DNA of 64,000 nucleotides, from NCBI GenBank assembly GCA_033439265.1, contig JAVTVX010000002.1:1560001-1624000 (forward strand), written 5' to 3'. This stretch comes from Dillenia suffruticosa (Eukaryota; Streptophyta; Magnoliopsida; Dilleniales; Dilleniaceae). This document shows positions 12,301-22,509 of the stretch, piece by piece (within the stretch, counting starts at the first letter, position 1; each line of letters begins with the position of its first letter). Below the pieces are notes generated by a model, which saw nothing but the letters and a program-made list of their open reading frames with translations, did no database searches and was not told the DNA's origin. The position numbers were made by a program, and so were the translations under genes.

Positions 12301-15097
12301 CCAATAATAGAAAGCCAACTCATGTGTTGTTTGTCCATAGCATATGTATGCCGTACTTGAATAATTTGTATTATACAATGTGAATAATTTCATTTCCTCT
12401 GCAGGATGCCCCAGAAGCAGTGTTTAGCACTGCTGTCACATCTCTAAAACCTGAAGATGCATTTGATCCAAATCGGGTTAAGTGTGTGGTGGATAATCAT
12501 GGTTATGCAATCTATTTTTCAAGAGGATTGATTCCATTTAACAAGTAATTTTCTGTTGTACCTGCCTCTTGAGTTTCTTTTTCAATTCTGTCTCTTAGCT
12601 GTAATTCCACATGCTGAACGATGACTTGACAATTTAATGGTACTCGTGGACTTACTTGATCCAGGTCAGGGAAGGTCAATGCACAGTTTCCTTACTTGCT
12701 TCATCTTGGAATTCAGGTAAAATAATTTATTCTTTTGTACCAAGTCTAGTAGAATAATATCCTGCAAATTTTCAACTCACTCTTTTCATATGCCTATGTA
12801 GAGCTATGATTCAAAGTTCCTAAAGATATATCCTGAACTTCCCCCTACACCATTGCAACTGGAAGAAGATCTTGAACAGCTCAAAGTCCTTGAGAACGGC
12901 TATAAGATGAAGGTACGCATATATTCTTCTATCAATATTGTCTTCAATTCATTGGCTTCGTAAATTTCTGTACCTGTACTTGAGTTTTGGAATGGTTTTA
13001 GATTCCTGAATTTTGGAAGGTTTGTCTTAAGCTTAAAGTCCTTTGTAACCATCTTTAGTTTCAGTTAATTCATTAAATTGTTTGCATAAGGAGAATTTGG
13101 ATGGTTAAAAATGAATGAGAACAGTTAGAGAATTGGCTTAGAACGAGGAGAGAGGCCTTTCAAAGGAATTGAGACTGAATTTTCAAACAAGATGAAGCTA
13201 TGGCAACTAAGATACTGGATAAAGAGGCATCTCAAAGTGGGAAATAGGCAAGGGTCGCAGACTTTTCTGGTTCTCAAGATTGGAGTATTAGAGGCTCGTC
13301 TCATAGGATAACAGGCAGTTAAGAGAGGGAGGATAATGTCAATGTCAATTGATAGCCTTGAAGTTCTGTATGGAGGGCATGGCATGTGTAAGCTTGCTCA
13401 AGGAATGGCGAATGAAAGCAAGATATAGAGCCAAGCTTCGATAACAAGCATCAGAGGGGCTCAGCTTCTGGTTAGAGGAATCTATCCATGGCATAGTGTG
13501 GCCCTCAAGATTGGCAGTTCCTTAAATTAGTTGTGGCTATGGCTAATTTGCTAGAAAGTGAGTGTATCAGTGCAGTATAGGGGCACACTAGCAGCAAAGC
13601 ATCAAAGGATTGGAAGATGCCACAAGACATACTTGTTAGGATGGGGTGTTCAACAACCTTTATGGAAAAAATTCCTTGTACCATGTCTTAGAGAAGTTTC
13701 TAGGAGCATGAATTATATGCATGTTTAGGGACTTGCTGGGTACTCGTAAAAATAACTGCCTATGATTGGGACATTCCTAAGATGTGTGAGATGCTTTGCA
13801 TTCAATGATGCGGAATCCAAAGTTTTATTAGATGTACTATTTACATTCAAGAAATGAAGTATGATGGCTCTTGAAAAAAGTTTTCCCCAGACATTGTCCA
13901 AGAACTTGAAATTCTACTTATGAGGGGACCCGAGCTAGGTCTCAACAAACTTATCACAGAATAGGCACAATGAACATATAGCCTGCGTCCACCCTAGGGA
14001 TTGCTATGGCCTGGCTAGAGCCTCTGTAGACATAGAAGGTGACCTAATGTGCCACAAAGCCTTCCGATCAGGACTGATTTGCCTGTTCAGGGGCTGGGCC
14101 GGGGCTTGCTTTCCTTATGTCAAGTGGGATCATCCCATGTGGTGTTTCTCAGAGCACGAGGAATTTTGGGGCAGTTGTTGGGCTTGTTAGCCATAATGGC
14201 TGTTCTGGTCGGTATTGTCTTGGTTCTGGTCTTGCTTAATGGGTTATTGACATGCACTGTGCAATCAGTCTGTAACCAAATAAGAAAGCCTGTTTGTGCG
14301 GCTTCATGATGTGTTTTTTTTTTTTTTTTCATGGCTATAGTTTGAAATGAAATATAGCATTGATGATCTAGTTAAAGGCCTGTTTACAAAAAGCTTGAGG
14401 TTATGTGGGATTTTCAATACAAAAAAATTATTGATATAATAAAAATTTAGTCCATTTTATTTATTTATTTATTTATTCATTTTTGAGAAAATTAACTTCT
14501 TTTAAAAAAACGTTACAAAGTAGAGTAAAATAAAATAGAGGTAAGGTTTTTTATCAAATGGGCACCCAGTCTTATTTGAGGACCGTAGCAATGTGGAAAA
14601 CATTAGTAAGCAGGAAAGTGCCATCCAACCAAGACGTTTATTGATAGAAAGTAAAAAGTGAAACTCAGCATCCGGGGGGCAGCATTTACTTGGACTGGGC
14701 ACCAATTCTCAATTGGACTAAAGATTTCAAGGTTGCCATAGCCAAAAATATGTTCTTTAGCATAATACCGACTCCCTATTTGGGACCACCACTTGGGGCT
14801 CCTTTCTTATGGTCCCCAGTGGGGTGGGATCTAAGGGAAGGCTACCACAACATTCTTGATCAGAGGCATGATTTTGCAGCCAAATGGTGCCAATTGCGAT
14901 ATCATTTTAGTCTATGAGAAATAGGAAATGACAGCCTATGGAGGGTTTTTTTTTTTTAATCCTTTTTGTAATTTAGGGCCAAATTTAATTCATTTTCGTT
15001 GCAGGTTATAAAGGTAGACCATGAGGCACATGGTGTTGACACACCTGAAGATGTGGAAAGGATCGAGAGGTTAATGCTTGAGAGGAACTTGAACTAA
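8179..15097 (+). CDS. KDSB: CMP-KDO synthetase (3-deoxy-manno-octulosonate cytidylyltransferase)
   Basis: Eight exons join in frame: 8179-8433, 8954-8999, 11768-11854, 11953-12077, 12405-12544, 12665-12716, 12802-12912 and 15005-15097, giving 302 residues. The enzyme activates KDO with CTP to CMP-KDO, the donor for rhamnogalacturonan II in the pectic cell wall. Residues about 26-47 form a hydrophobic N-terminal anchor; the Arabidopsis protein is reported as mitochondrial and essential for pollen tube growth. The nucleotide-binding motif is IPARFASSRFQGKPL at 61-75, and the metal-binding motif NIQGDEPL is at 150-157 (Asp154). SESCQNGAERC and GVDTPEDVERI are also typical of KdsB. Length fits plant homologs (about 290). 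The start is the first ATG after the GA repeat. Intron 2 (2.8 kb) holds a LINE and intron 7 is 2.1 kb. Confidence 0.93.
9240..11745 (-). mobile_element. Decayed RTE-clade LINE in intron 2 of the CMP-KDO synthetase gene
   Basis: Read on the minus strand, the pieces are in the order of a plant RTE LINE. The end of an apurinic endonuclease domain (about 11700-11286) includes VSVYAPQVG and GGDLNGHAG. A charged linker (about 10804-10544) follows. A reverse transcriptase (about 10425-9923) carries FVIVIDEI and, near 10202-10213, the catalytic FVDD box. The C-terminal HVQRRP-type segment (about 9641-9450) comes last. The tail near 9242-9290 resembles known RTE 3' ends. The frame is broken between RT motifs: a probable 1-base deletion and a TGA stop lie just before FVDD. 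The 5' end is truncated inside the endonuclease. Boundaries are approximate and no target duplication was found. It is inactive. Confidence 0.85.
9337..9370. repeat. (AT)n microsatellite
   Basis: Seventeen AT units within the 3'-tail region of the RTE LINE. It probably grew from the A/T-rich tail of the element. Confidence 0.95.
12913..15004 (+). other. Long last intron of the CMP-KDO synthetase gene, no recognised element
   Basis: This 2.1-kb intron has GT/AG borders and joins exons in frame. It is less AT-rich in its middle (about 13100-14300) than other introns here, which suggests inserted repeat DNA. I could not match any stretch to a known transposon protein. It contains poly-T runs and a TTTA repeat near 14460. 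Confidence 0.5.
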
Positions 15098-15237
15098 ATT
15101 AAGGTAATGAAGATCAGCTCATTACTTCTCAATTCTTGAATGTCCATGCTTAGCATTGTTCAGCTTTGTTTTAAGATGTATTGGTGTCCAGAGAATTCAA
15201 TGTTGTAAAGGTATTTAAATAACATTTTTGCACGTCT

Positions 15238-15301
15238 CCTTTCTTGTATAATTTCAAGATAAATCACATCCTTTCTTGTATAATTTCAAGATAAATCACA
15301 T
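15238..15301 (+). repeat. Perfect 32-bp tandem duplication in the 3' region of the KDO gene
   Basis: A 32-base unit starting CCTTTCTTGTATAATTTCAA is present twice without mismatch (15238-15269 and 15270-15301), about 140 bases past the stop codon. It probably lies in the 3' UTR. It carries AT-rich words that could influence polyadenylation. Confidence 0.95.
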
Positions 15302-15881
15302 TTTTGTTTAAACTCCCAGTAGTTTTTATATGACCCCCTAACTATAACTGTACCTTGTGCGTATTCAGTGAGCTTAATGTGTTTGATCTTCACTAATACA
15401 TTATGTGTTGTGTTACTGGTGATTATTTAGCATTGACTTGAAGCTTGGATCTACAAGAGGGACAATTAGGAGCAGTTGATAGGTTAGCAACTCCCTTGCA
15501 TTCTGGTATTGAGCCTTCTCTAACTTCTGAAGTAAAAACAAGTTGCCCAGAAGATTTTGCTTCAGTTTTTCTTATTTTAAAATGTGCCCTCTTGAAACCA
15601 TTGTGAAAATGATGATTCAAGTCTTCTTAGTTTAGCAAAAGGAAAAGAGGTTTCTATGAACTTATGCTTGCCATCTCCATTCAATACGGAGCTTTGGCTC
15701 TTGTTTTTTGGTTTTTATAACCGGTATTCAGGATTTATCCGATTAATTCATTTCGAGTGTTGTGGGTTTCATTTTAGGGATTGGTTTTTTCAAATCTTTT
15801 TTTTGTCATTCTCAGGGATAAAACTCGAGATATCTAGTTAAATGGGTAGATTTTTGGCTCTTTCATATTCAATTGTGATTA

Positions 15882-15882
<1 letters not shown>

Positions 15883-15925
<43 letters not shown>
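15883..15925. repeat. (CT)n microsatellite
   Basis: About 43 bases of uninterrupted CT repeat in intergenic DNA. A useful marker, with no gene contact visible. Confidence 0.95.
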
Positions 15926-15928
<3 letters not shown>

Positions 15929-16457
15929 CCTTTCGTACAATAGCAAGAAGTCCTTGTAACTGGAACCTCTATTCTAAATAATATTAATGCACACTATTAC
16001 TCTTTAATTTATAGTTCTATTAAAAATTATAGAACTTATAAATATATTAAAGTGCGAAATGAGTGCCACTGAGATGGTGGTGAAATAGTGTCAGTTCTCC
16101 TTGAAGTAGAATACGCATGATAGGAGACGAATCATTTTTTAAATAATTTCTAAAATTTAGTTTTTAATAATTGTATTAAGTAAGTTGCGATACTGGTTTG
16201 ATATACATGATTTCATCGATTAGTACTCTCTCGTTTTTAAAGTTCGATTCACGCAAGAAAAAAGGATCGATCAATGAAGCCACTATTTACTTCCATAATC
16301 ATATTTTATCTATTTATAAAGAAATTATATAATGTAATAAAAAATCATGTATCAAAAAGTATTTATTTAAAATGCTAACAGAGGATGGAGAAGCTAGACC
16401 TAAAAATTGCCGAGCACTTTGGCCCATCTTTTTGGGAGGCCTGGCTTCAAACTACTT

Positions 16458-16658
16458 TTTTTTTTTTTTTTTTTTTTGATATCTTGATCATCACTCAGTA
16501 TCTAAAATTTTATCTCGATTAATCTGAATCAATCATTACAGAGTTTATTTTTAGGGTGAGTTTCTCAACATTGTTTTTTTTTGTGTCTAAGGGGAGTCGA
16601 ACTCTCAACTTGATTAAGGGACGAAAGTGTCCATCCCATTTACGCCAACAAATGTTGG
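16458..16658 (-). mobile_element. tRNA-derived SINE with perfect 16-bp target duplication
   Basis: On the minus strand it begins near ACATTTGTTGGCG, has an RNA polymerase III B-box-like GAGTTCGACTCCCC, and ends in a long A tail (a T run on the plus strand, 16458-16477). It is flanked by the identical 16-mer TGGCTTCAAACTACTT at 16442-16457 and 16659-16674, a textbook LINE-mediated target-site duplication. It is homologous along its length to the copy at 43476-43673 and shares its 3' half with 29917-30077. The body encodes no protein. Confidence 0.88.
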
Positions 16659-17349
16659 TGGCTTCAAACTACTTGCATACGTTTAAAAAGTGTCATACGG
16701 GTGGATTTGAATTCTTCATGCTAATAATCTAGAACTTACAAAGCAGAATTTTTTTTATTTCTGTGATATTTTTTAAATAATATCTTAAATTTAAATTTTG
16801 TATATAACAAAAAGAGATATCGAAAAAGTTTTGTCGTTTAAGTATTCAATTCAATTCAATTCAAATAATATTTAATTAGATTTAATATAATTATCGAATA
16901 TAAATATTTAAAGTGTCATACAGGAGAGAGAGTGTTTTTTCTTTTTGTCGGTAAGAGAGGATAGAGAGAGGGGAGGGGAGGAGAGAGAAAAGCTGAGTTT
17001 CTGACTTGATGATGTGTCATGCCATATCAGCATCTTTTTTGACATGGCAACAATTTGACAATTTCATATTGACACGCCGACAACTTCTTGCCATGCAGCA
17101 TCTACATCATCTGTTACGTTCAACCAGATCGGCATATAACAGATAGCATAGTATCGTTACCAATGAAGGGATTAACAAATAATGATTTTTTAAATTTAGA
17201 TCTTCATTCGTAACATTTTGAAATATAAACATAAATTTATAAATTTAGATAAAGTTTAGGGACTTAACAGATAATCAACTCCACTTTTACCAAATTTTGA
17301 CAAATCGACGTGAGAGCGAGAGACTATTGGGATAGAGAAATGGGCATAA

Positions 17350-17369
17350 GGGGTGGGGGGGGGGGGGGG
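17350..17369 (+). repeat. G-rich run upstream of riboflavin synthase
   Basis: GGGG, a single T, then 15 consecutive G, followed by a short (GA)n. It lies 130-150 bases before the start codon, probably in the promoter or 5' UTR. The run could form a quadruplex, and its exact length may be unreliable in the assembly. Confidence 0.9.
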
Positions 17370-17501
17370 AGAGAGAGAGAGCGGAGATGCAAAAGTTACT
17401 CCTTTGACTCTTTTGACCGAAGGGGATTGGTCCTGACTTTTTATCCATACCTGCAATTGTTCTTTTCAAGTCACACACAACGCAAAACCTACTCTCAGAA
17501 C

Positions 17502-18347
17502 ATGGCAATTTCTTCTCCCAACTTCACCGTCTTCAAAACCCTAAAATCGTCTCTGCCTTCAACATCTCAATTTCAATTTTTCGTCAACACCCATCCCAAA
17601 TGCACCACCAAAACCATCTCTTCACTCACTTTCAGATCCTCCCAGTCCCATCTCTTCTTCACAACCCCCCAAAAGCTCAAACCCAGATCAAAACCTAACC
17701 CTTCAATCAGATCTCTCTTCACCGGCATAGTTGAAGAAATGGGTGAAATTAAGCATCTGGGTTTTGAAAAGGATTGTGGATTTCAAATGAAAATCAATGC
17801 CAAAGTATGCCTCCAAAACCTCAATCTTGGAGACAGTATTTCTGTGAATGGCACATGCCTAACAGTGACTGAATTTGACACGAAAACATCAAATTTCACT
17901 GTTGGGTTAGCTCCTGAAACTATGAGGAAAACATCATTGGTTGAATTAGAAAAGGGGTCTTTGGTGAATTTGGAGAGAGCCCTTTTGCCTTCAACTAGAA
18001 TGGGAGGGCATTTTGTGCAAGGTCATGTTGATGGGGTTGGTGTTATTGAATCTATGGAGCCTGAAGGTGATTCATTGTGGATAAAAGTGAAGACAAGTCC
18101 CGAAATTTTGAAGTATATTGTGCCTAAAGGTTATATAGCTGTGGATGGGACTAGTTTGACTGTAGTCAAGGTGTTTGATGAAGAGAACTGTTTTAATTTC
18201 ATGTTGGTGGCTTATACTCAGCAGAAGATTGTTATTCCTTTGAAGAAAGTTGGAATGAAGGTGAATTTGGAGGTTGATATTCTTGGCAAGTATGTTGAGA
18301 GGCTTCTCAGCAGTGGCAGTTTTGGTGGGCCTGTTGCATCTTCTTGA
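17502..18347 (+). CDS. RIBE: Riboflavin synthase alpha chain, plastid
   Basis: A single exon of 281 residues. The enzyme dismutates two 6,7-dimethyl-8-ribityllumazine molecules into riboflavin and a pyrimidinedione, the last step of riboflavin synthesis, in the plastid. Residues 1-70 are rich in Ser, Thr, Lys and Arg and lack acidic residues, as a chloroplast transit peptide should be. The catalytic part begins at LFTGIVEEMGEI (72-83). Two lumazine-binding repeats follow: SVNGTCLTV at about 114-122 in the first, and GGHFVQGHVDG (168-178) with AVDGTSLTV (213-221) in the second. The C-terminal DILGKYVERLL helix is typical. I chose ATG 17502 because transit peptide features start there. The frame is open upstream to 17310, but that part reads through a G/GA-rich leader and resembles no protein. 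Confidence 0.95.
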   Translation: MAISSPNFTVFKTLKSSLPSTSQFQFFVNTHPKCTTKTISSLTFRSSQSHLFFTTPQKLKPRSKPNPSIRSLFTGIVEEMGEIKHLGFEKDCGFQMKINAKVCLQNLNLGDSISVNGTCLTVTEFDTKTSNFTVGLAPETMRKTSLVELEKGSLVNLERALLPSTRMGGHFVQGHVDGVGVIESMEPEGDSLWIKVKTSPEILKYIVPKGYIAVDGTSLTVVKVFDEENCFNFMLVAYTQQKIVIPLKKVGMKVNLEVDILGKYVERLLSSGSFGGPVASS

Positions 18348-21266
18348 TTTTTGTCTTCTTTTCTGAATTTTTCTTTTAATCTCCACTTAGGATTTGCTCA
18401 AAATATTTTTTTTGTTTCAAGGATTGTTGGGCACACATGATTAAGATTGCCTTCATAAGATGCTTTGATTACCTTGAGAAGCATTGAGGTAGGGACATTG
18501 CAGTGATTGATTTTGTTGTCATTTCTAAGTTTGGTTACACTAGGAAGGCTGAATACGCACATGGGTGAATAGCTCATGATCTATTTATAGATGGAGAAGG
18601 CTCTGGTTGATGTTCTTGTTGTCTCTTGCCCTGTCTACTGATTGCCCAAATTTGAAGATGTCATTGTTTTCAATAAGAGCAAAAACTTGCAATTCACTTT
18701 CTTCCATTTTTCTTTCTTTCCTTGCTGCTATCTTTTATTGTTATTCCATTCCATAAACCTTCTCGGTTAACTTTTAATTGCAAATGCTTAGTCCAATGAC
18801 AATTAAGAGACATGACCAATTAGTCTAGCTAGCACCATCTTTTACTTGCTCCAACTTAAAATGTTTTTTACAATGTTTTGAATGACAATGCCAAAATCAA
18901 AGGAACGTCTTTACCTGGATATTGTGGAGAAGCAGTTGAGATTTGAGAGAGCCTCAGTTCATTGTATAACTAGCAGGTTTCTACTGCACTAACAGGTATG
19001 GATAGCTTAGCAATGTTCCTCTACTTTGTCTTGTTATGGAGTTTGTTTCCCAGACTTCTTCAATTCCTTGTTATCCTAATATGCAAAATACTAGTATTTG
19101 TCAATAGTTTCTTAGAATTATCTAGAAAATGATAACTTTTAACTCCAAATGCTTATTGGAGATACATACGCTGTGGAGGAAAGGAATTGACTTAGCTTCA
19201 TGAGATGGAAATGCAGAGTTTGTGCCGCAGAAAACCATGTTTACTTTTGAAAATACAAATATAAGTGTAGCAATCACTGTGCATGTTTGAATTCAGTTTA
19301 GATTTACCTGGGACAAAATAGCATATACCTTGCGGCACAAAAATAGCATGAAAACTGGACATAGCTTTATATGAAAGAAAAGGACAGGTGATTATCTTTC
19401 AGAGATGGGCTTCCCAAAACTCCTGCTTGTATACTTTACGGTTGTTTTAACCCAAAAAGAGTTTATAGGCTTGGCTTGGTGCTTGTTTGATGTGTCATGG
19501 GGGTATGTGCAGGGTCTTTCTATTAGTTGTCTTCATGCATTCATTTGTTGCCTATCTTTTTGCTTTACTTTCTGTCATTGGGCACAAGCAAGCTAAGGAT
19601 TAATTTTTGAATTTCCTGGGGTGAGAGAGATTTCTCCACATTACTTTCTCATTCCATTATGTTTCTAATGTGGTAGAATTTAAGATCTCTTCTTAAACTA
19701 CAGCTTTCAGAATATCATCTGTTGACTTTTAGAGAGAAAAAAAAAATGAATTTCCTGTCATAAGGCAAGCTTTTTTTGGATCTCCTTTGATGTGCAACTA
19801 GTTTTGACTTATCATCCATTGTTTCAAGAACCAGCAATAAGTGGGGAAACCTCGGCCTTTTGTTGGGGGTGAAGATTCTAATCTAGTATATCTGTGTTGA
19901 TCATTGTAGCTGTCTTTTTTTCACTGGACAGACTTAGTTTGGATTTTCCCTTCCAACCTTGTGTTGACTGAATGAATTATGAATACCTTTGTCTGACAAG
20001 ATTTTAGGTTAAAGATATAGAATCCCACTACAACGAAAAATGATAATTTATAATTGATTGGAAGCACCTCCTCCTTAGCGGCAAAGATTTGAGCCAAAAG
20101 ATAATATGATTTCTGAAGGCGGTCTGGGAGTAGGAGAAAGTTGCATTCTCACGATTGCATTTATATTAGTTGAGACTATTGGCTTGGAAAACAAATAGAA
20201 GAGAATATTGGTTTCTTTATTCATATGCGAAAAAGGTAGTAATGATAGTTGTCCAGTTTTTATTTTTGATAGGTAAAAAAATAATAAAATTTAAGTTATA
20301 CTATGTTAAATTTTGTTTTTGAAAAATTAATATTTTTGAAAAAAAAAAAAAAAGAAGAAGACAAGTGGAGTTGCTTTTGAAATTGAATCTAGAGGAGGGT
20401 AAGAGGAAGAGAACCAGGAGATGTGAGCTGTTGTGAGATCACTGGACCTCCATCCTGAGGTTCTAATGTTGTGATTCCTGATCCTGAGTGATTGATGCAT
20501 GATCCAACATTGGAAAACTGGAAATCAATTTTCCAACGTGGGATGGGACAGACAGAAATGAAAAGGATGGGGCATGTCAAAGAGAGTAAAAGTGTTCGAC
20601 TCTGCCTTTCTAATGAGGGGCATCAGAATTTTTGAGGGGCAGAAATAAGTCAGAATATAAAAAGCCAAAAATCCCTTTAACTCTTTTTATTTTATTCTGA
20701 ACTCCCTACCTAACTACCTCAGAACCACATCCAAGATTTCAGGTTTTCTTGTTTACTCACGAGTTGCTCTCTGCAGTGAAAGCTTACTTCGTCTGCCTTG
20801 GAGAAAAAGACACTACATGCGCTGATGATAACCATAGTATCGAATCATCCTGAGTCGGAAGATTTAGTAAGTTTTCTTTGAAAATAATCGAAGCGAATTT
20901 TATTTAAAATTAAATAAAGATTTTATTTTAAAAGTTATTAATATAATAATAATTTTATTTCATATAAATAAAATCTCAACTATTAAAAAAAACCATAGAA
21001 GGAAATTGTAAAAAAAATCTCAAACCAAAACATATTTTTCATTTGGTTTACATTAAAAAGAAAAATGATTTGTGTCAAAACAGCTTACTTTTCATTTGAC
21101 ACTTTTTTTTCAAAGCTACTTTCCTTTGAATTGAAGATTTGGACATCATCGATCACCAAAAAAATTACATCTAGTGTTGCCATTTTTCCATTTTCTCTGA
21201 ATCTCAGATACTGCATATCTTTTCACTTCCTTAGCCAGACAAATTCAAAAAATTAAAAAAAAAAAA
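18348..21266. other. Intergenic region, no recognised gene
   Basis: This holds the riboflavin synthase 3' UTR and then about 2.5 kb of moderately AT-rich DNA with scattered poly-A/T runs (notably 20340-20353). Short open frames (for example 19405-19596 and 20389-20580) resemble no family I know. The right end is the 3' side of the minus-strand dynein-light-chain gene. Confidence 0.5.
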
Positions 21267-21885
21267 TCAAATGGCATTGGGGTTAGAGAAGGGACCTATT
21301 GCAAGTGGGTGTCGTGGGTTTTCCTTGACCATGTAAGCCTCTGTTTTGAATAGCAAAAACGACCGCGTATCAATAGAAAAGTGCACGAAGCCACCAGGGG
21401 AGTGTGTCACGAACGATCCAAAACTCTTCCTCACCATGCAGTGCCATGCCGGTCCATACACCAAGTCAAATTCCTACACCCAAAAAAAAAAAAGACCATT
21501 AAAAAAAAATGCTTTATCTTTATGTTATTTGAATCAAGAAAATTACTTAACATGAAAAAATCTAAAAAATTTTGAATTATGAAAGGTCGTACAGAAAAAA
21601 TCAAGTTAATAGCTGAGAGAGAGAGAGAGACCTTTTTGAGGGCACGAGCGAAATGGGATGGATGGGGTGATTGTTGTGGGATTTCGGAGACGAATGGGGG
21701 AGTGAGCGGGCGAAGCAGAGTACATGGTCTTGCATGTTGATGGGCATGTCTGCTGATCTTTGCCTTGCGTTCAGCCTTATTGCCGCGGCTGCTAATTGAA
21801 CTTCTTCTTTTGGTGATCGGTTTATATTTAAAACTTGTTTTCTTTGCAAGTTGTATGGCAATATAATCCCCTTTGCCTTCTCCAT
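21267..21885 (-). pseudogene. Dynein light chain (LC8/DLC1-type) gene with a 1-base frame break
   Basis: Exon 1 runs 21885 to 21632 and exon 2 runs 21473 to 21267, with a GT..AG intron between. Exon 1 carries AIRLNARQRSADMPINMQDH, the start of a plant dynein-light-chain domain. Exon 2 carries [20 protein letters not shown], then FVTH and the beta strands [13 protein letters not shown]. Plants lack dynein heavy chains; these proteins are thought to be LC8-like dimerisation hubs. The end of exon 1 (HFARALKK before the donor) is in a different frame from its beginning. One missing base, most likely in the C5 run opposite 21696-21700, explains the break: with it exon 1 would be 255 bases and join exon 2 in phase. 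So this is a recent pseudogene, an allele with a deletion, or an assembly error. The family call is firm, its integrity open. Confidence 0.75.
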
Positions 21886-21928
21886 GGGGAGAGAGTGGCA
21901 GCAGTTAGAGATTGTAGAACTTTGACCA

Positions 21929-21930
<2 letters not shown>

Positions 21931-21959
<29 letters not shown>
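21931..21959. repeat. (GA)n microsatellite in the leader of the dynein-light-chain gene
   Basis: 29 bases of GA repeat on the plus strand, so (CT)n in the 5' UTR of the minus-strand gene, 46 bases before its start codon. Confidence 0.95.
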
Positions 21960-21962
<3 letters not shown>

Positions 21963-22470
21963 TAAATGGAATTTAAGAGAAGACAAAGTAAAAATTAGAA
22001 ATATTTGTGGTAGCTTCATGCGCCCGTAATGGGTGGCAGTGGCACTTGAATTTGGGCCTGGTGAATAAAGGTGCGTTCTTGCATGCTCCCTCCTTACAAT
22101 ACTCAAAAATGACAACACAACGAGAAAATCATTTTCATAGATTTAGCATTGTTCACGTGAGAAGATCAATGAAGCCAAGGTGGTTTTAGGGTTTGTTTAA
22201 TTTAAACAAAATTAATAGTTATATTAGTCTATCTTTTTTTTTTATTTATTTATACTGTTATTTAAAAATTTAACTAATTGAAATTTTTAAAATTCGAAAT
22301 TGAAAAAACTGATTTTTTCGATATTTATTTTTTTTTATTTTTAAAATTCGAAATTGAAATTTTAATTAAAAAAATGTAAATATAATATTCGGTTCCTAAA
22401 TTTACCATTGCTACTCTATCTACTTTGTTTATAAATAGGATTGAACCGAATTGTGTTTTATTTGATTTGA

Positions 22471-22474
<4 letters not shown>

Positions 22475-22507
<33 letters not shown>
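22475..22507. repeat. (CT)n microsatellite
   Basis: About 33 bases of uninterrupted CT repeat in AT-rich intergenic DNA. Confidence 0.95.

Positions 22508-22509
<2 letters not shown>

Larger units (their letters stand above)
15098..17355. other. Intergenic region: 3' UTR of KDO gene, repeats, promoter side of riboflavin synthase
   Basis: No gene is recognised. It contains the KDO gene 3' UTR with a 32-bp tandem duplication, a long (CT)n tract (15883-15925), a SINE, and AT-rich DNA. From about 16920 a GA-rich block is followed by DNA rich in GACATGGCA-like words, which resembles decayed transposon termini but could not be delimited. Confidence 0.5.

Noticed and set aside
16920-17280. Possible MULE or MITE terminus upstream of riboflavin synthase
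   Set aside because: GACATGGCA-like words recur, but I could not find a partner inverted end or a target duplication.
20448-20468. CATCCTGAGGTT core resembling miR2111
   Set aside because: Only about 12 bases agree and no complementary star arm lies nearby, so no precursor can be folded.
20823-20853. TGATGAT followed after about 20 bases by CTGAG, like a C/D snoRNA
   Set aside because: Only one C-like and one D-like box, no C'/D' pair and no terminal stem at the right spacing.
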